A stretch of 53,288 bases of DNA. It comes from Actinobacteria bacterium OV450 (lineage in GTDB: Bacteria; Actinomycetota; Actinomycetes; Streptomycetales; Streptomycetaceae). Under the pieces are notes generated by a model. The model did no database searches. It had not been told where the DNA came from and saw only the letters and a list, made by a program, of their open reading frames with translations. Below are positions 7,918 to 16,187 of this stretch, one piece after another (position 1 is the stretch's first letter; the number at the start of each line of letters is the position of its first letter). The stretch covers positions 1 to 53,288 of the forward strand of contig LJCW01000331.1 of NCBI GenBank assembly GCA_001298555.1, read 5' to 3'. Made by a program: the position numbers and the translations under genes.

Positions 7918-9293
7918 GCCGCCTCCTGCAGGGGGTGCTCGCGATGGCGGCCGAGGGCGGCGAGCGCGGCGTGCGCCGCGCTCAGTCCGCTGCGCACGGC
8001 ACCCTCCATGGTCGCGGGCCAACCGGTGGCGGTCCACGCACCGGCGAGGTAGAGGCCCGGCGTGTCGGTCCGCGCCCCGGGGCGCAGCCGGCCGACGCCG
8101 GGGGTGGGGGCGAACGTGGCCGTGCGCTCCCGGGTGACGAAGAAGTCCCGTACCTTGGCGCCTCGCGCGGCCGGCAGCAGCCGTTCCAGTTCGGGCAGGT
8201 ACTTCGCGCGCAGAACCGAGACGGGCTCGTCGATGTCCTCCTGGGCGGCCGACTGGGACAGCGCCAGGTACTGGCCGCCGTCGGGCAGCCCCGAGGCGTC
8301 CGTACGGTCGAACACCCACTGGACCGGGGAGCCGAGGGCTGCGAAGAAGGGCTGCTTGAGCACCTTGCGGTCGTAGACCACGTGCACGTTGAGGATGGGC
8401 GCGGTGCCGATGTCGAGGAGCTTGTCCGGGTCGGCCAGGGCTCCGGGCGGCAGCAGTCCGTGGGCCTCGCGCTGCGGGACGGCGAGGACGACCGTGCCCG
8501 CGGCGAAGGACTCGCCCTCGGTGTCGACCTGCCAGTTCCCGTCCTGCGTGCGGGAGACGGAGGTGACGCGGGTGCGCAGTTCGGTGCGCACCCCGGCGGC
8601 GTCCAGCTGCTTGCGGGCGAGGGTGTCGTGCAGGTCGCCGAGCGGGACGGAGGCCCAGCCGATGTCGGCGGCGCCGTTCTCGGAGAGCAGGCCGGTCTTG
8701 AAGACCATGGCGGCCAGGCCCAGTGAGGACTGGGCGGCCGTGGCGTTGAGGGTGGCGATGCCGACGAGGTCCCACAGGGCCTCGATCGTGCGCGGGCTCT
8801 GGCCGTACCGGGCGAGCCAGGTCGCGAAGTCCAGGCCGTCCAGCGCCGGGTCGGCGGGGTCGAGCCGGCGCAGCGCGAGGGCGGCACGGCCGACGCTCAC
8901 GCGTTCGCCGGGCGAGAGGTGCGGGTAGCGGGCCAGGGAGCCCGCCAGGTGCAGGGGGACGGGCAGCGCGCTGCGGCGCAGCCGGCCCAGGCGCGGCCCG
9001 CCGGGGTGGGCGACGTCGAGCACGGGTACGTCGAGCCGGTCCTGGAGCGGGGCGAGGGCGGTGCCGTCGACGCGGTCGAGGAACCACCGGTAGGCGGTGC
9101 AGCAGCGCAGGTAGACGTGCTGGCCGTTGTCCACGGTGAGGTCGCCGCGCTTGAAGGAGAAGGCGAGTCCGCCGAGCCTCGGGCGGCCTTCGAGCAGGGT
9201 GACCCGCAGTCCCGCGTCGGCGAGTTCGAGGGCGGCCGTCACGCCGGCGAGGCCGCCGCCGATGACGACGGCGCGGTTGTCGCTGCCGCTCAT
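7914..9293 (-). CDS. hpnE: hydroxysqualene dehydroxylase / squalene-forming FAD oxidoreductase HpnE
   Basis: A 459-aa FAD-dependent amine-oxidase/phytoene-desaturase-fold protein. The dinucleotide-binding motif VIGGGLAGVTAALELADAG is at the N-terminus, followed by an E-G-R-P-R-L-G-G segment, and the C-terminal FAD block is GLYLAGAWTATGWPATMEGA. In the three-enzyme squalene route, HpnD makes presqualene diphosphate, HpnC converts it to hydroxysqualene, and HpnE reduces that to squalene. The ATG overlaps the small upstream reading frame (ATGA) and the stop overlaps the polyprenyl synthase start (ATGA). Confidence 0.93.
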   Translation of the reverse strand: MSGSDNRAVVIGGGLAGVTAALELADAGLRVTLLEGRPRLGGLAFSFKRGDLTVDNGQHVYLRCCTAYRWFLDRVDGTALAPLQDRLDVPVLDVAHPGGPRLGRLRRSALPVPLHLAGSLARYPHLSPGERVSVGRAALALRRLDPADPALDGLDFATWLARYGQSPRTIEALWDLVGIATLNATAAQSSLGLAAMVFKTGLLSENGAADIGWASVPLGDLHDTLARKQLDAAGVRTELRTRVTSVSRTQDGNWQVDTEGESFAAGTVVLAVPQREAHGLLPPGALADPDKLLDIGTAPILNVHVVYDRKVLKQPFFAALGSPVQWVFDRTDASGLPDGGQYLALSQSAAQEDIDEPVSVLRAKYLPELERLLPAARGAKVRDFFVTRERTATFAPTPGVGRLRPGARTDTPGLYLAGAWTATGWPATMEGAVRSGLSAAHAALAALGRHREHPLQEAA

Positions 9294-9433
9294 GCGGTCT
9301 CCCCCGTCGTACGGCTGCCGCCCGCCGGGGCGGCCGTACGGGCGGAGCCCGCACGGTGAGACGCGGCGGCCCGCGCCGTGGTTGCCTGCGGGCCGGCGGG
9401 AGTACGCGCCGGCCGGGGCGTGGGGCTCGTCAC
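9290..9433 (-). CDS. 47-aa small protein between hpnD and hpnE
   Basis: A 47-codon frame exactly fills the gap between hpnD and hpnE. Its GTG overlaps the hpnD stop as GTGA and its TGA overlaps the hpnE start as ATGA, so ribosomes could pass through all three genes. The product is rich in Ala, Thr, Arg and Pro, has no membrane segment or known motif, and ends TTGETA. From memory, other Streptomyces carry a tiny conserved gene here (the SCO6761 position; some genomes label a DUF6380 protein), but I cannot confirm homology. It may instead be a translated linker keeping hpnD and hpnE coupled. Confidence 0.5.
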   Translation of the reverse strand: MTSPTPRPARTPAGPQATTARAAASHRAGSARTAAPAGGSRTTGETA

Positions 9434-10410
9434 GGACGCCTCCGCGTGCTCTGGCGCGAGATGGTGCGCGCGTCGAGGCCGGACAGGCCGCGCACGGCGA
9501 CGTACGCCTTCTCGTGCGGGGGGAGCGAGACGCGGCCGCGGAGCACGGCCTCGGGCTCGCGCTCGATGCGGTCGAGGAGGCGGCGGTAGATGCCGGCCAT
9601 GGCGGCGACGCAGGCGCCGCTGCGCCGGTCGAGCATGGGCAGGAGCCGGTAACCCTCGACGAACAGGGCGCGGGCGCGCCGGACTTCGTGGTGGACGAGC
9701 CCGGCGAAGTCTGCGCCGGCGGGCATCCGGTCGCTCGCGAAGCCTTCGCCGCAGCCGAATTTGGCGAGGTCCTCGGCGGGCAGGTAGGTACGTCCGTTGG
9801 CGGCGTCCTCGCGGACGTCGCGCAGGATGTTGGTGAGCTGGAGGGCGAGGCCGAGGGTGTCGGCGTACTCGCCGGCGCGCTCGGCCTCGGAGGCGCCGAG
9901 GCCGCCGGTGGTCACCGTGCCGAACACGCCGAGGGAGAGCCGCCCGATGGCTCCGGCGACGCAGCGGCAGTAGGCCCTGAGGTCGTCCCAGGTCTCGTAC
10001 GTCTCGCCGCGGACGTCCATCAGGACGCCGTCGATGAGTTCGTCGAGGCCGCCGAGCGGGATCGGGAAGCGGCGGGCGGCGTGGGCGAGGGCGACGGCGA
10101 CGGGGTCGGTGTCGTCCTCGTCGATCTCCTCGGCCCGGATCCGGCCGAGGAGGGCGCGGGTGTCCTCGAGCCGGGCCAGCTTGGCGTCGGGGGCCAGCGT
10201 GCCGTCGCCGATGTCGTCGACCCGCCGGGAGAACGCGTACAGCGCGGACATCGCCTGCCGCTTGTCCGAGGGCAGCAGCCGGATGCCGTACGCGAAGTTG
10301 CGCGCCTGCGAGCCGGTGACGGCCTCGCAGTAGCTGTAGGCCGCCAGGACCGCTGCGGACGGCGCGGACGCCGGGGACGTGTGTGCGGAACCCTCCACGG
10401 TCGGGCTCAC
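9430..10410 (-). CDS. hpnD: presqualene diphosphate synthase HpnD
   Basis: A 326-aa squalene/phytoene-synthase-fold enzyme. The two aspartate-rich sites are DDIGD (in FSRRVDDIGDG) and the DVREDAANGRTYLPAED block. HpnD joins two farnesyl diphosphates head-to-head to presqualene diphosphate. It is distinguished from HpnC by the canonical NILRDVREDA segment and by position. The GTG start overlaps the hpnC stop as GTGA. A short Ala/Ser-rich N-terminal stretch precedes the conserved domain. Confidence 0.93.
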   Translation of the reverse strand: MSPTVEGSAHTSPASAPSAAVLAAYSYCEAVTGSQARNFAYGIRLLPSDKRQAMSALYAFSRRVDDIGDGTLAPDAKLARLEDTRALLGRIRAEEIDEDDTDPVAVALAHAARRFPIPLGGLDELIDGVLMDVRGETYETWDDLRAYCRCVAGAIGRLSLGVFGTVTTGGLGASEAERAGEYADTLGLALQLTNILRDVREDAANGRTYLPAEDLAKFGCGEGFASDRMPAGADFAGLVHHEVRRARALFVEGYRLLPMLDRRSGACVAAMAGIYRRLLDRIEREPEAVLRGRVSLPPHEKAYVAVRGLSGLDARTISRQSTRRRP

Positions 10411-11354
10411 CCCTTTCTCGGCGCTGTGCGCAGGACGGCGGCCACCTCGCGGAGCAGGCCGCTCTTGGTGGGCTTGGGCGGGCCGGGGAGTACGTCGAAG
10501 CCGGCGGCGGTGACGGCTCGCAGGGCGGCGCGCCCTCCTCCCACGAAGCCCGCGAGCAGCAGCCGGAGCCTTCCGTGCACGCTACCCACGAGCGGGGTGC
10601 CTTCATTCAGCAGGTCCCGGGCGCGTTCGGCCTCGAACGCGACCAGGGAGCGCACGGAGGCGCCGGCGTGGCGGGCCTTGAGGTCGGCCTCGCCCACGTG
10701 GAAGCGGTGCATGTCCTGCGCCGGGAGGTAGATGCGGTCGCGGCCGAGATCCTCCGCGACGTCCTGTACGTGTTCGACGATCTGCAGGGCGGTGCAGACG
10801 GCGTCGGACCGGCGGATCCGCTCGGGGGTGCTGGTGCCGGTGAGGGCCAGCACGAGGCGGCCGACGGGGTTGGCGGAGAGCTCGCAGTACGCGAGGAGGT
10901 CGCCGTACGTCGCGTAGCGGGTGACGCGCTGGTCCAGGCGGTTGGCCTCGATGAGCCCGAGGAAGGGCTCGGGGGTGAGGTCGTGGGCGCGGACCACGGG
11001 CCGGAGCGCCTGCAGGAGGGGGTGGCGGGGCGGGCCGCCGGGGCCCCCGAAGACGCGGTGCAGGTCGGCCTCGAGGGCGTCGAGCATCGTGAGCGGGTCG
11101 TCGGCCGCGGCGGGGTCGAGGCCGAGGAGGACGGCGTCGTGCCCGCCGGGGGCGAGGTCGCCGTCGCCGATGTCGTCGACCAGGCGGGCGTACCCGTACA
11201 CCGCCATCAGGCCGTCGCGCCAGGCGCGCGGGAGGAAGGACGGGGCGACGGGGAAGTTCTCCGTCCGCGCCTTGCCGAGGGTGGCGTGCGCGTGGGCGTC
11301 GGGATCTGCGGGGGCCGCGTCGCGCCGGGGCCGGGTACCGTGCCCGGGGGTCAC
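10407..11354 (-). CDS. hpnC: hydroxysqualene synthase HpnC
   Basis: A 315-aa squalene/phytoene synthase homologue that turns presqualene diphosphate into hydroxysqualene. The conserved ENFPVAPSFLPRAWR segment near the N-terminus and DDIGD (in ARLVDDIGDG) mark the HpnC subfamily, and the second site is EHVQDVAEDLGRDRIYLP. It is the first enzyme gene of the hopanoid operon. The GTG start overlaps the end of a 21-codon upstream frame. About 330 bp separate it from the next operon upstream, which must hold the promoter; I could not assign reliable -35/-10 boxes. Confidence 0.92.
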   Translation of the reverse strand: MTPGHGTRPRRDAAPADPDAHAHATLGKARTENFPVAPSFLPRAWRDGLMAVYGYARLVDDIGDGDLAPGGHDAVLLGLDPAAADDPLTMLDALEADLHRVFGGPGGPPRHPLLQALRPVVRAHDLTPEPFLGLIEANRLDQRVTRYATYGDLLAYCELSANPVGRLVLALTGTSTPERIRRSDAVCTALQIVEHVQDVAEDLGRDRIYLPAQDMHRFHVGEADLKARHAGASVRSLVAFEAERARDLLNEGTPLVGSVHGRLRLLLAGFVGGGRAALRAVTAAGFDVLPGPPKPTKSGLLREVAAVLRTAPRKG

Positions 11355-11416
11355 CGCCCGCCGCCCGCGCGGGGGACGGCCGTAATGCCTGGGGGCCGGA
11401 GAATTCCCGTAGCCAT
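11351..11416 (-). CDS. possible 21-aa leader peptide upstream of hpnC
   Basis: An ATG frame of 21 codons (MATGILRPPGITAVPRAGGGR) ends in TGA overlapping the hpnC GTG as GTGA. A GGGAG lies 11 bases before the ATG, a longer spacing than ideal. If translated it would couple hpnC translation to ribosomes entering here. No known peptide family is recognised, and the overlap could be chance in GC-rich DNA. Confidence 0.3.
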   Translation of the reverse strand: MATGILRPPGITAVPRAGGGR

Positions 11417-11636
11417 TGCCGTCACGTCTCCCGTTCTACACTGCCGACCCAATACATCCTATTTCGGACACGCCGCCGGACTTTCCCCGGGGTACCCCAG
11501 GCCGTTCACCTGCGGGGAATCGTCCCCTCTGGCGTGATTCAGGACTGCTCCAGCTTACGCTGTACAACGCCGCGGCAGCCTCTGGGGTATTCGCTCCGCT
11601 ACTGAATGTCGGCGCCGGACGCGCCGGACATGCCGA

Positions 11637-11666
11637 GGCCCCCGCCGCGCTCGGGCGACGGGGGCC
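11637..11666 (-). terminator. hairpin terminator after the ABC-exporter operon
   Basis: Perfect 8-bp inverted repeat GGCCCCCG / CGGGGGCC around a 14-base loop, beginning 15 bases after the stop of the ABC ATPase gene. It has no U-tract, as is usual for Streptomyces terminators. Confidence 0.6.
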
Positions 11667-11680
11667 GGCGGGGACCGCGG

Positions 11681-12463
11681 TCAGGCGCTGGTGGCCTTCT
11701 CGTAGGCCGAGACGACTTCCTCGGTGGGCCCGTCCATCAGCAGCTCACCCTTCTCCAGCCACAGCACGCGGCTGCAGGTGTCGCGGATGGACTTGTTGTT
11801 GTGGCTCACCAGGAAAACGGTTCCGGCGTGCTTGCGCAGTTCCCGGATGCGGTCCTCGGAACGCACCTGGAACTTCCGGTCACCGGTGGCCAGGGCCTCG
11901 TCGATCATCAGAACGTCGTGGTCCTTGGCCGCGGCAATGGAAAAGCGCAGGCGCGCGGCCATACCGGAGGAGTACGTACGCATCGGCAGGGAGATGAAAT
12001 CGCCCTTCTCGTTGATGCCCGAGAAGTCGACGATGTCGTCGTAGCGCTCCCTGATCTGCTCGCGGCTCATTCCCATGGCGAGACCGCCGAGGACCACGTT
12101 GCGCTCACCGGTGAGGTCGTTCATCAGTGCGGCGTTGACACCCAGCAGCGAGGGCTGGCCGTCGGTGTAGACCTTGCCGGACTCGCAGGGCAGCAGGCCG
12201 GCGATGGCGCGCAGCAGGGTCGACTTGCCGGAGCCGTTGGATCCGATGACGCCGATGGCCTCGCCCCGGTACGCCGTGAAGGAGACGCCGCGCACGGCGT
12301 GGACGCGACGGACTCCCGGCGCATCGCCCTTGCCCCGGCGCATTATCTTGCTCAGCGCGGCGGTGGCGCTGCCCTTGCCGGAGCTGCCGGTGTTGACGCG
12401 GTAGACGATGTGCACGTCGTCGGCGATGACGGTGGGGACGTTGCCCCGGTTGTTCTCAGCCAC
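11681..12463 (-). CDS. ABC exporter ATP-binding subunit (TagH/Wzt type)
   Basis: A 260-aa ATPase of the teichoic-acid/O-antigen polysaccharide exporter class. Walker A GSNGSGKST is at 74-82, the signature is YSSGMAARL, Walker B is VLMIDEAL, and the H-loop is in FLVSHNNK. The TYSSGMAARLRFS signature is characteristic of TagH/Wzt/RfbE rather than drug exporters. It lacks the long C-terminal carbohydrate-binding domain of some Wzt proteins. The GTG start lies 8 bp inside the permease gene. Together they would move a lipid-linked glycan or glycolipid made by the upstream genes across the membrane. Confidence 0.9.
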   Translation of the reverse strand: MAENNRGNVPTVIADDVHIVYRVNTGSSGKGSATAALSKIMRRGKGDAPGVRRVHAVRGVSFTAYRGEAIGVIGSNGSGKSTLLRAIAGLLPCESGKVYTDGQPSLLGVNAALMNDLTGERNVVLGGLAMGMSREQIRERYDDIVDFSGINEKGDFISLPMRTYSSGMAARLRFSIAAAKDHDVLMIDEALATGDRKFQVRSEDRIRELRKHAGTVFLVSHNNKSIRDTCSRVLWLEKGELLMDGPTEEVVSAYEKATSA

Positions 12464-13391
12464 GGCCGTAACGCTCCTCAGCCTTCCAGAAGTACACGAA
12501 ACCGCCGAGGCCGATCACGACGGCCCAGCCGACGGCGAAGGCCCAGACGTGCGGCGGCAGGTTGTGCCGGCCGTATTCGTCGATCAGCGCGTAGCGGACC
12601 AGGTCCATGTAGATCGCGGCCGGGTTCCACTGGAGCACGTCCGTGACCCACGAGGGCACGTGCCGGTCCTTGAGTGCCCCGCTGATCGAGAACATGACGC
12701 CCGAGGCGTACATCCACGTGCGCGTGATGAACGGCATCAGCTGCGCGAGGTCGGGGGTCTTGGAGCCCATCCGCCCGAAGATCAGCGCGAGGCCGGTGTT
12801 GAAGACGAACTGCAGCGCCAGCGTCGGAATGACCAGCAGCCAGGCCGGCCGGGGGTAGTTGCCGAAGGAGACCGTGACGATCACCACGACGATCATCGAG
12901 TACAGCAGCTGCTGGAGCTGCTGCATCGAGAAGGAGATCGGCAGGGAGGCGCGCGGGAAGTGCAGGGCGCGGACCAGGCCGAGGTTGCCGGGAATGGCCC
13001 GGACTCCCGCCATGAGCGAGCTCTGGGTGAAGGTGAAGACGAAGATGCCCGTCACCAGGAAGGGGATGTAGACCCCCTTCTCCATGCCGCGGCCCGCGTT
13101 CATGATCAGACCGAAGATCAGGTAGTAGACCAGCGCGTTGAGCAGCGGGGTGGCCACCTGCCAGATCTGACCCAGCTTCGCCTCGCTGTACTGGGCGACC
13201 AGCTTGGCCCGGGAGAACGCCATGATGAAGTGGCGCCGGTCCCAGAGCTGGCGCACGTATTCGGCCAGGGTCGGCCGGGCGCCGCTGACGGACAGGCCGT
13301 ACTTCGCGGCGAGCTCCGCCGGGGACAGTCCCGCGTCTTCGGACGGCGCCTTGCTCGTGGCGAGGGCGCCATCCTGGGTTGTGTCACTCAC
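12456..13391 (-). CDS. ABC-2 type exporter permease (TagG/Wzm type)
   Basis: A 311-aa polytopic membrane protein of the ABC-2 polysaccharide-exporter family, with about six hydrophobic segments (for example the stretches around residues 85-100, 105-125, 155-175, 185-205 and 280-300). The cytoplasmic N-terminus carries the LWDRRHFIMAFSRAKL helix and the SEAKLGQIWQVATPLLNALV segment typical of TagG. It pairs with the overlapping ATPase gene. The GTG start is 96 bp downstream of the glycosyltransferase gene. Confidence 0.9.
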   Translation of the reverse strand: MSDTTQDGALATSKAPSEDAGLSPAELAAKYGLSVSGARPTLAEYVRQLWDRRHFIMAFSRAKLVAQYSEAKLGQIWQVATPLLNALVYYLIFGLIMNAGRGMEKGVYIPFLVTGIFVFTFTQSSLMAGVRAIPGNLGLVRALHFPRASLPISFSMQQLQQLLYSMIVVVIVTVSFGNYPRPAWLLVIPTLALQFVFNTGLALIFGRMGSKTPDLAQLMPFITRTWMYASGVMFSISGALKDRHVPSWVTDVLQWNPAAIYMDLVRYALIDEYGRHNLPPHVWAFAVGWAVVIGLGGFVYFWKAEERYGRG

Positions 13392-13487
13392 AAGATGAAA
13401 CTTTCCGTCTTCAAGATGCGGCAGAAGGTGGCATCGGGCCTGGGGCGCTCGGCCCGTGATCGCGTCATGTTCTCAGACGCGGGCGTG

Positions 13488-14372
13488 TCAGATGACAGGC
13501 GGTCGGCCCAGCCGGGTCAGCCGCCAGACCGTGCGCCACTTCATGGGGCGCCGGGGACCGCAGGGAGTGGTCCATCCCTCCTTGAACCCACCGAACCAGG
13601 CCTTGAGCGCCGGTACCGACGGTCTGCGCAGGAGCGTCAGCAGGAGCCAGACGCCCAGGTAGACCGGGACCAGCGGGGCGGGCAGGTTCCGGCGGGCGAG
13701 CCACACCCGGTTACGGGCCACCATACGGTGGTAGACCGCGTGCCGGGAGGGGGCGGTCGTCGGATGCAGGAGCACCATGTCCGCCCGGTAGTCGATCAGC
13801 CACCCCGCGTCGAGCGCGCGCCAGGCCAGGTCGGTCTCCTCGTGCGCGTAGAAGAACTCTGCGGGCAGCGCTCCGACCTGCTCGAACACCCTCGTGCGGA
13901 CGGCGTTGGCGCCGCCCAGGAAGGTCGTGACGCGGGAGGAGCGCATCGGGTCCGAGGCGCGCAGCCGGGGCACGTGCCGGCGCTGGGTCTCGCCGGTCTC
14001 CGGATCGGCGATCCGGAAGCTGACGATCCCGAGCTCCGGGTCCTCGGTGAAGGCCTGCCGGCACAGTTCGGCGGTGTCGGTGCGCTCCAGGAGCCCGTCG
14101 TCGTCGAGGAACAGCAGGGCGTCGACCTCGCTGCCGCCGGGGCCGAAGGCCTCGATGCCGACGTTGCGGCCGCCGGGGATGCCCAGGTTCTCGGGCAGGT
14201 CCACGGTGCGCACCCCCGCGGGGAGGCCGGTGACCTTGACACCCTGGCCCACGACGACGACCTCGACCGGGTCGCCCTCCTGGCGGGCCACCGAGTCCAG
14301 CAGCGCCTTCAGCTCGTCGGGCCGGTTGCCCATGGTGATGATCACGGCGCCCAGCCGCATCGGCGTCGTCAC
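13488..14372 (-). CDS. GT2-family glycosyltransferase
   Basis: A 294-aa family-2 (GT-A fold) glycosyltransferase. It opens with LGAVIITMGNRPDEL, has the nucleotide/metal motif LLFLDDDG (a DDD triad), and the acceptor-side HEETDLAWRALDAGW (ED-type) motif. A hydrophobic stretch near the C-terminus (about 230-250) suggests membrane association, similar to rhamnosyl/galactosyl transferases of cell-wall glycans. The start used is the GTG overlapping the preceding phosphotransferase stop (GTGA); an ATG four codons on (14360) is the alternative. The context is glycosylation of a lipid or polyol-phosphate acceptor. Confidence 0.88.
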   Translation of the reverse strand: MTTPMRLGAVIITMGNRPDELKALLDSVARQEGDPVEVVVVGQGVKVTGLPAGVRTVDLPENLGIPGGRNVGIEAFGPGGSEVDALLFLDDDGLLERTDTAELCRQAFTEDPELGIVSFRIADPETGETQRRHVPRLRASDPMRSSRVTTFLGGANAVRTRVFEQVGALPAEFFYAHEETDLAWRALDAGWLIDYRADMVLLHPTTAPSRHAVYHRMVARNRVWLARRNLPAPLVPVYLGVWLLLTLLRRPSVPALKAWFGGFKEGWTTPCGPRRPMKWRTVWRLTRLGRPPVI

Positions 14373-15148
14373 TTGAGCCTGCTGGAGGCCAGGATCGACA
14401 CCAGGTGCAGCACCGTTTGCAGCATGGCGATGCCCGCGAGCACGGCCACTCCGAGCCGGGAGAAGTACAGGTCGCCGCGCATCTGGTCCAGGACGGCCAG
14501 CAGCAGGATGAGCAGCGAGGCCTCGATGCCGAGGACGAGCCGGTGGAACTTGAGCGCGGACGCGGCCCGGCGGGCGAGCGCCATGCCGGAGGAGCGGGGC
14601 TCCGCGGCGGCCTCCGCGACGGGCTCCTTGCCGGTCTGGTGCCGGGCGACGCCGACCAGGTCGGTCTCGGCCTTGATCAGGATCGCGCCGAGGGCGGCGA
14701 GGGTGCCGAGGAAGGCCCACAGCCAGTCGATGCGGCCGGTGCCCCACAGGTCGCTGGCGCGCAGGCCGAAGCCGACGAGGACCGCCGCGTCGCACAGGTA
14801 GGCGCCGACGCGGTCCAGGTACACGCCGGACAGCGAGTACTGCTTCTTCCAGCGGGCGACCTCGCCGTCGACGCAGTCGAGCAGCAGGTACATCTGGACC
14901 GCCACCACGCCGAGGACGGCGCCCCAGATGCCCGGTACGAGCAGCGCCGGGCACGCCAGGACACCGGCGAGGGTCATCAGGTAGGTCAGCTGGTTGGGCG
15001 TGACCTTGGTGTTGACCAGGACGCGGGTGATGCGCAGGGAGATCTCGCGCATGTACAGGCGACCGCCCCAGTGCTCGCCACTGCGCCGGTCCTTGACGCC
15101 CGGCGGGTGGACGACGGGCCGGAGTTCAGCTACGGATGGTCTTGGCAT
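14369..15148 (-). CDS. CDP-alcohol phosphatidyltransferase (class I), small form
   Basis: A 259-aa integral membrane enzyme with the complete CDP-alcohol phosphotransferase signature D-x2-D-G-x2-A-R-x8-G-x3-D-x3-D, beginning DCVDGEVAR at residues 91-99 and ending in LDRVGAYLCD. About five to six membrane segments follow. The family moves a phospho-alcohol from a CDP-linked donor to an acceptor alcohol, or a phosphatidyl group to a polyol. The ATG overlaps the preceding dehydrogenase gene by 23 bp. The presence of a second, larger homologue in the same operon suggests two successive transfer steps or two different acceptors. Confidence 0.88.
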   Translation of the reverse strand: MPRPSVAELRPVVHPPGVKDRRSGEHWGGRLYMREISLRITRVLVNTKVTPNQLTYLMTLAGVLACPALLVPGIWGAVLGVVAVQMYLLLDCVDGEVARWKKQYSLSGVYLDRVGAYLCDAAVLVGFGLRASDLWGTGRIDWLWAFLGTLAALGAILIKAETDLVGVARHQTGKEPVAEAAAEPRSSGMALARRAASALKFHRLVLGIEASLLILLLAVLDQMRGDLYFSRLGVAVLAGIAMLQTVLHLVSILASSRLK

Positions 15149-16187
15149 AGTCGGCGTAAGCGTCCCTGATCTCGGCTGCGGACAGATTGAGGTGCTCCAG
15201 GATCGTGAAGCGTCCCGGGCGGGTCTGGGGGGCGTACTCGACGGCCGCGACGAACTCGTCCACGCTGAACCCGATCTCGGCGGGCAGCACGGGCAGCCCG
15301 TGGCCGCGCATCGATTCGACGAAGAGCCCGGACTGCTCCGTGGCACCGCGCAGGTACATCGCGAAGGCGGCGCCGATGCCGACCTGCTCACCGTGGAGCG
15401 CGGAGCGTCCCGGGTAGAGCAGGTCGAAGGCGTGACTGATCTCATGGCAGGCGCCGGACGCCGGCCGGGTGTCGCCGCTGATCGACATGGCGATGCCGGT
15501 GAGCACCAGGGACTCGGCGAGCACCGTGAGGAAGTCGTCGTCGCCGCAGCCGCCGGGGTGGCGCAGGACGGCTTCACCGGCCGTACGGGCCATCGCGGCG
15601 GCCAGGCCGTCCACGGGTTCCCCGGTGATCTTGTGCGAGAGCTCCCAGTCGGCGATGGCCGAGATGTTGGAGAGCGCGTCGCCGATGCCGGAGCGGACGA
15701 AGCGCACCGGGGCGTCGCGGATCACGTCCAGGTCGATGACCATGGCGATCGGCGTGGGCACGCCGTAGGAGCCGCGGCCGTTGTCGTTGTCCAGCGTGGC
15801 CACCGGCGAGCAGATGCCGTCGTGGGCCAGGTTGGTGGCGACGGCGACCATGGGCAGCCCGACCCGCGCCGCGGCGTACTTCGCCACGTCGATGATCTTG
15901 CCGCCGCCGAGGCCGACGACGGCGTCGTAGCGGCGGCCCTTTATGTCGTCGGCCAGCTTGACGGCGGAGTCGATGGTGCCGTCGACGACCGGGTACCAGT
16001 CGGCGTGCGGCAGCACGGGCTCCAGCTTGGCGCGGAGCACCTGGCCGGACCCGCCGCTGATCGCGATCGCCAGCTTCCCGGACGCCGAGATCCGCTGGTC
16101 GGCCAGGAGGCCGGCCAGGTCGTCCATGGCGCCGCGGGTGATGTCGACGACGACCGGGGAGGGGATGAGCCTCGTCAGTACTGGCAT
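15126..16187 (-). CDS. sn-glycerol-1-phosphate dehydrogenase-like enzyme (AraM/EgsA family)
   Basis: A 353-aa protein of the iron-containing alcohol dehydrogenase / dehydroquinate-synthase-like superfamily, closest in motif pattern to glycerol-1-phosphate dehydrogenases. The NAD(P)-binding GGGK is at 94-97 (VVGLGGGKIIDVAKY), with ATNLAHDGICSPVA after it. Metal ligands fit the family at Asp170, His248 and His265 (CHEISHAFD, LHGEQVG). Such enzymes reduce dihydroxyacetone phosphate to sn-glycerol-1-phosphate, the stereoisomer of archaeal lipids and of some bacterial glycerophospho-compounds. The ATG overlaps the nucleotidyltransferase gene by 13 bp. The exact substrate is inferred. Confidence 0.82.
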   Translation of the reverse strand: MPVLTRLIPSPVVVDITRGAMDDLAGLLADQRISASGKLAIAISGGSGQVLRAKLEPVLPHADWYPVVDGTIDSAVKLADDIKGRRYDAVVGLGGGKIIDVAKYAAARVGLPMVAVATNLAHDGICSPVATLDNDNGRGSYGVPTPIAMVIDLDVIRDAPVRFVRSGIGDALSNISAIADWELSHKITGEPVDGLAAAMARTAGEAVLRHPGGCGDDDFLTVLAESLVLTGIAMSISGDTRPASGACHEISHAFDLLYPGRSALHGEQVGIGAAFAMYLRGATEQSGLFVESMRGHGLPVLPAEIGFSVDEFVAAVEYAPQTRPGRFTILEHLNLSAAEIRDAYADYAKTIRS

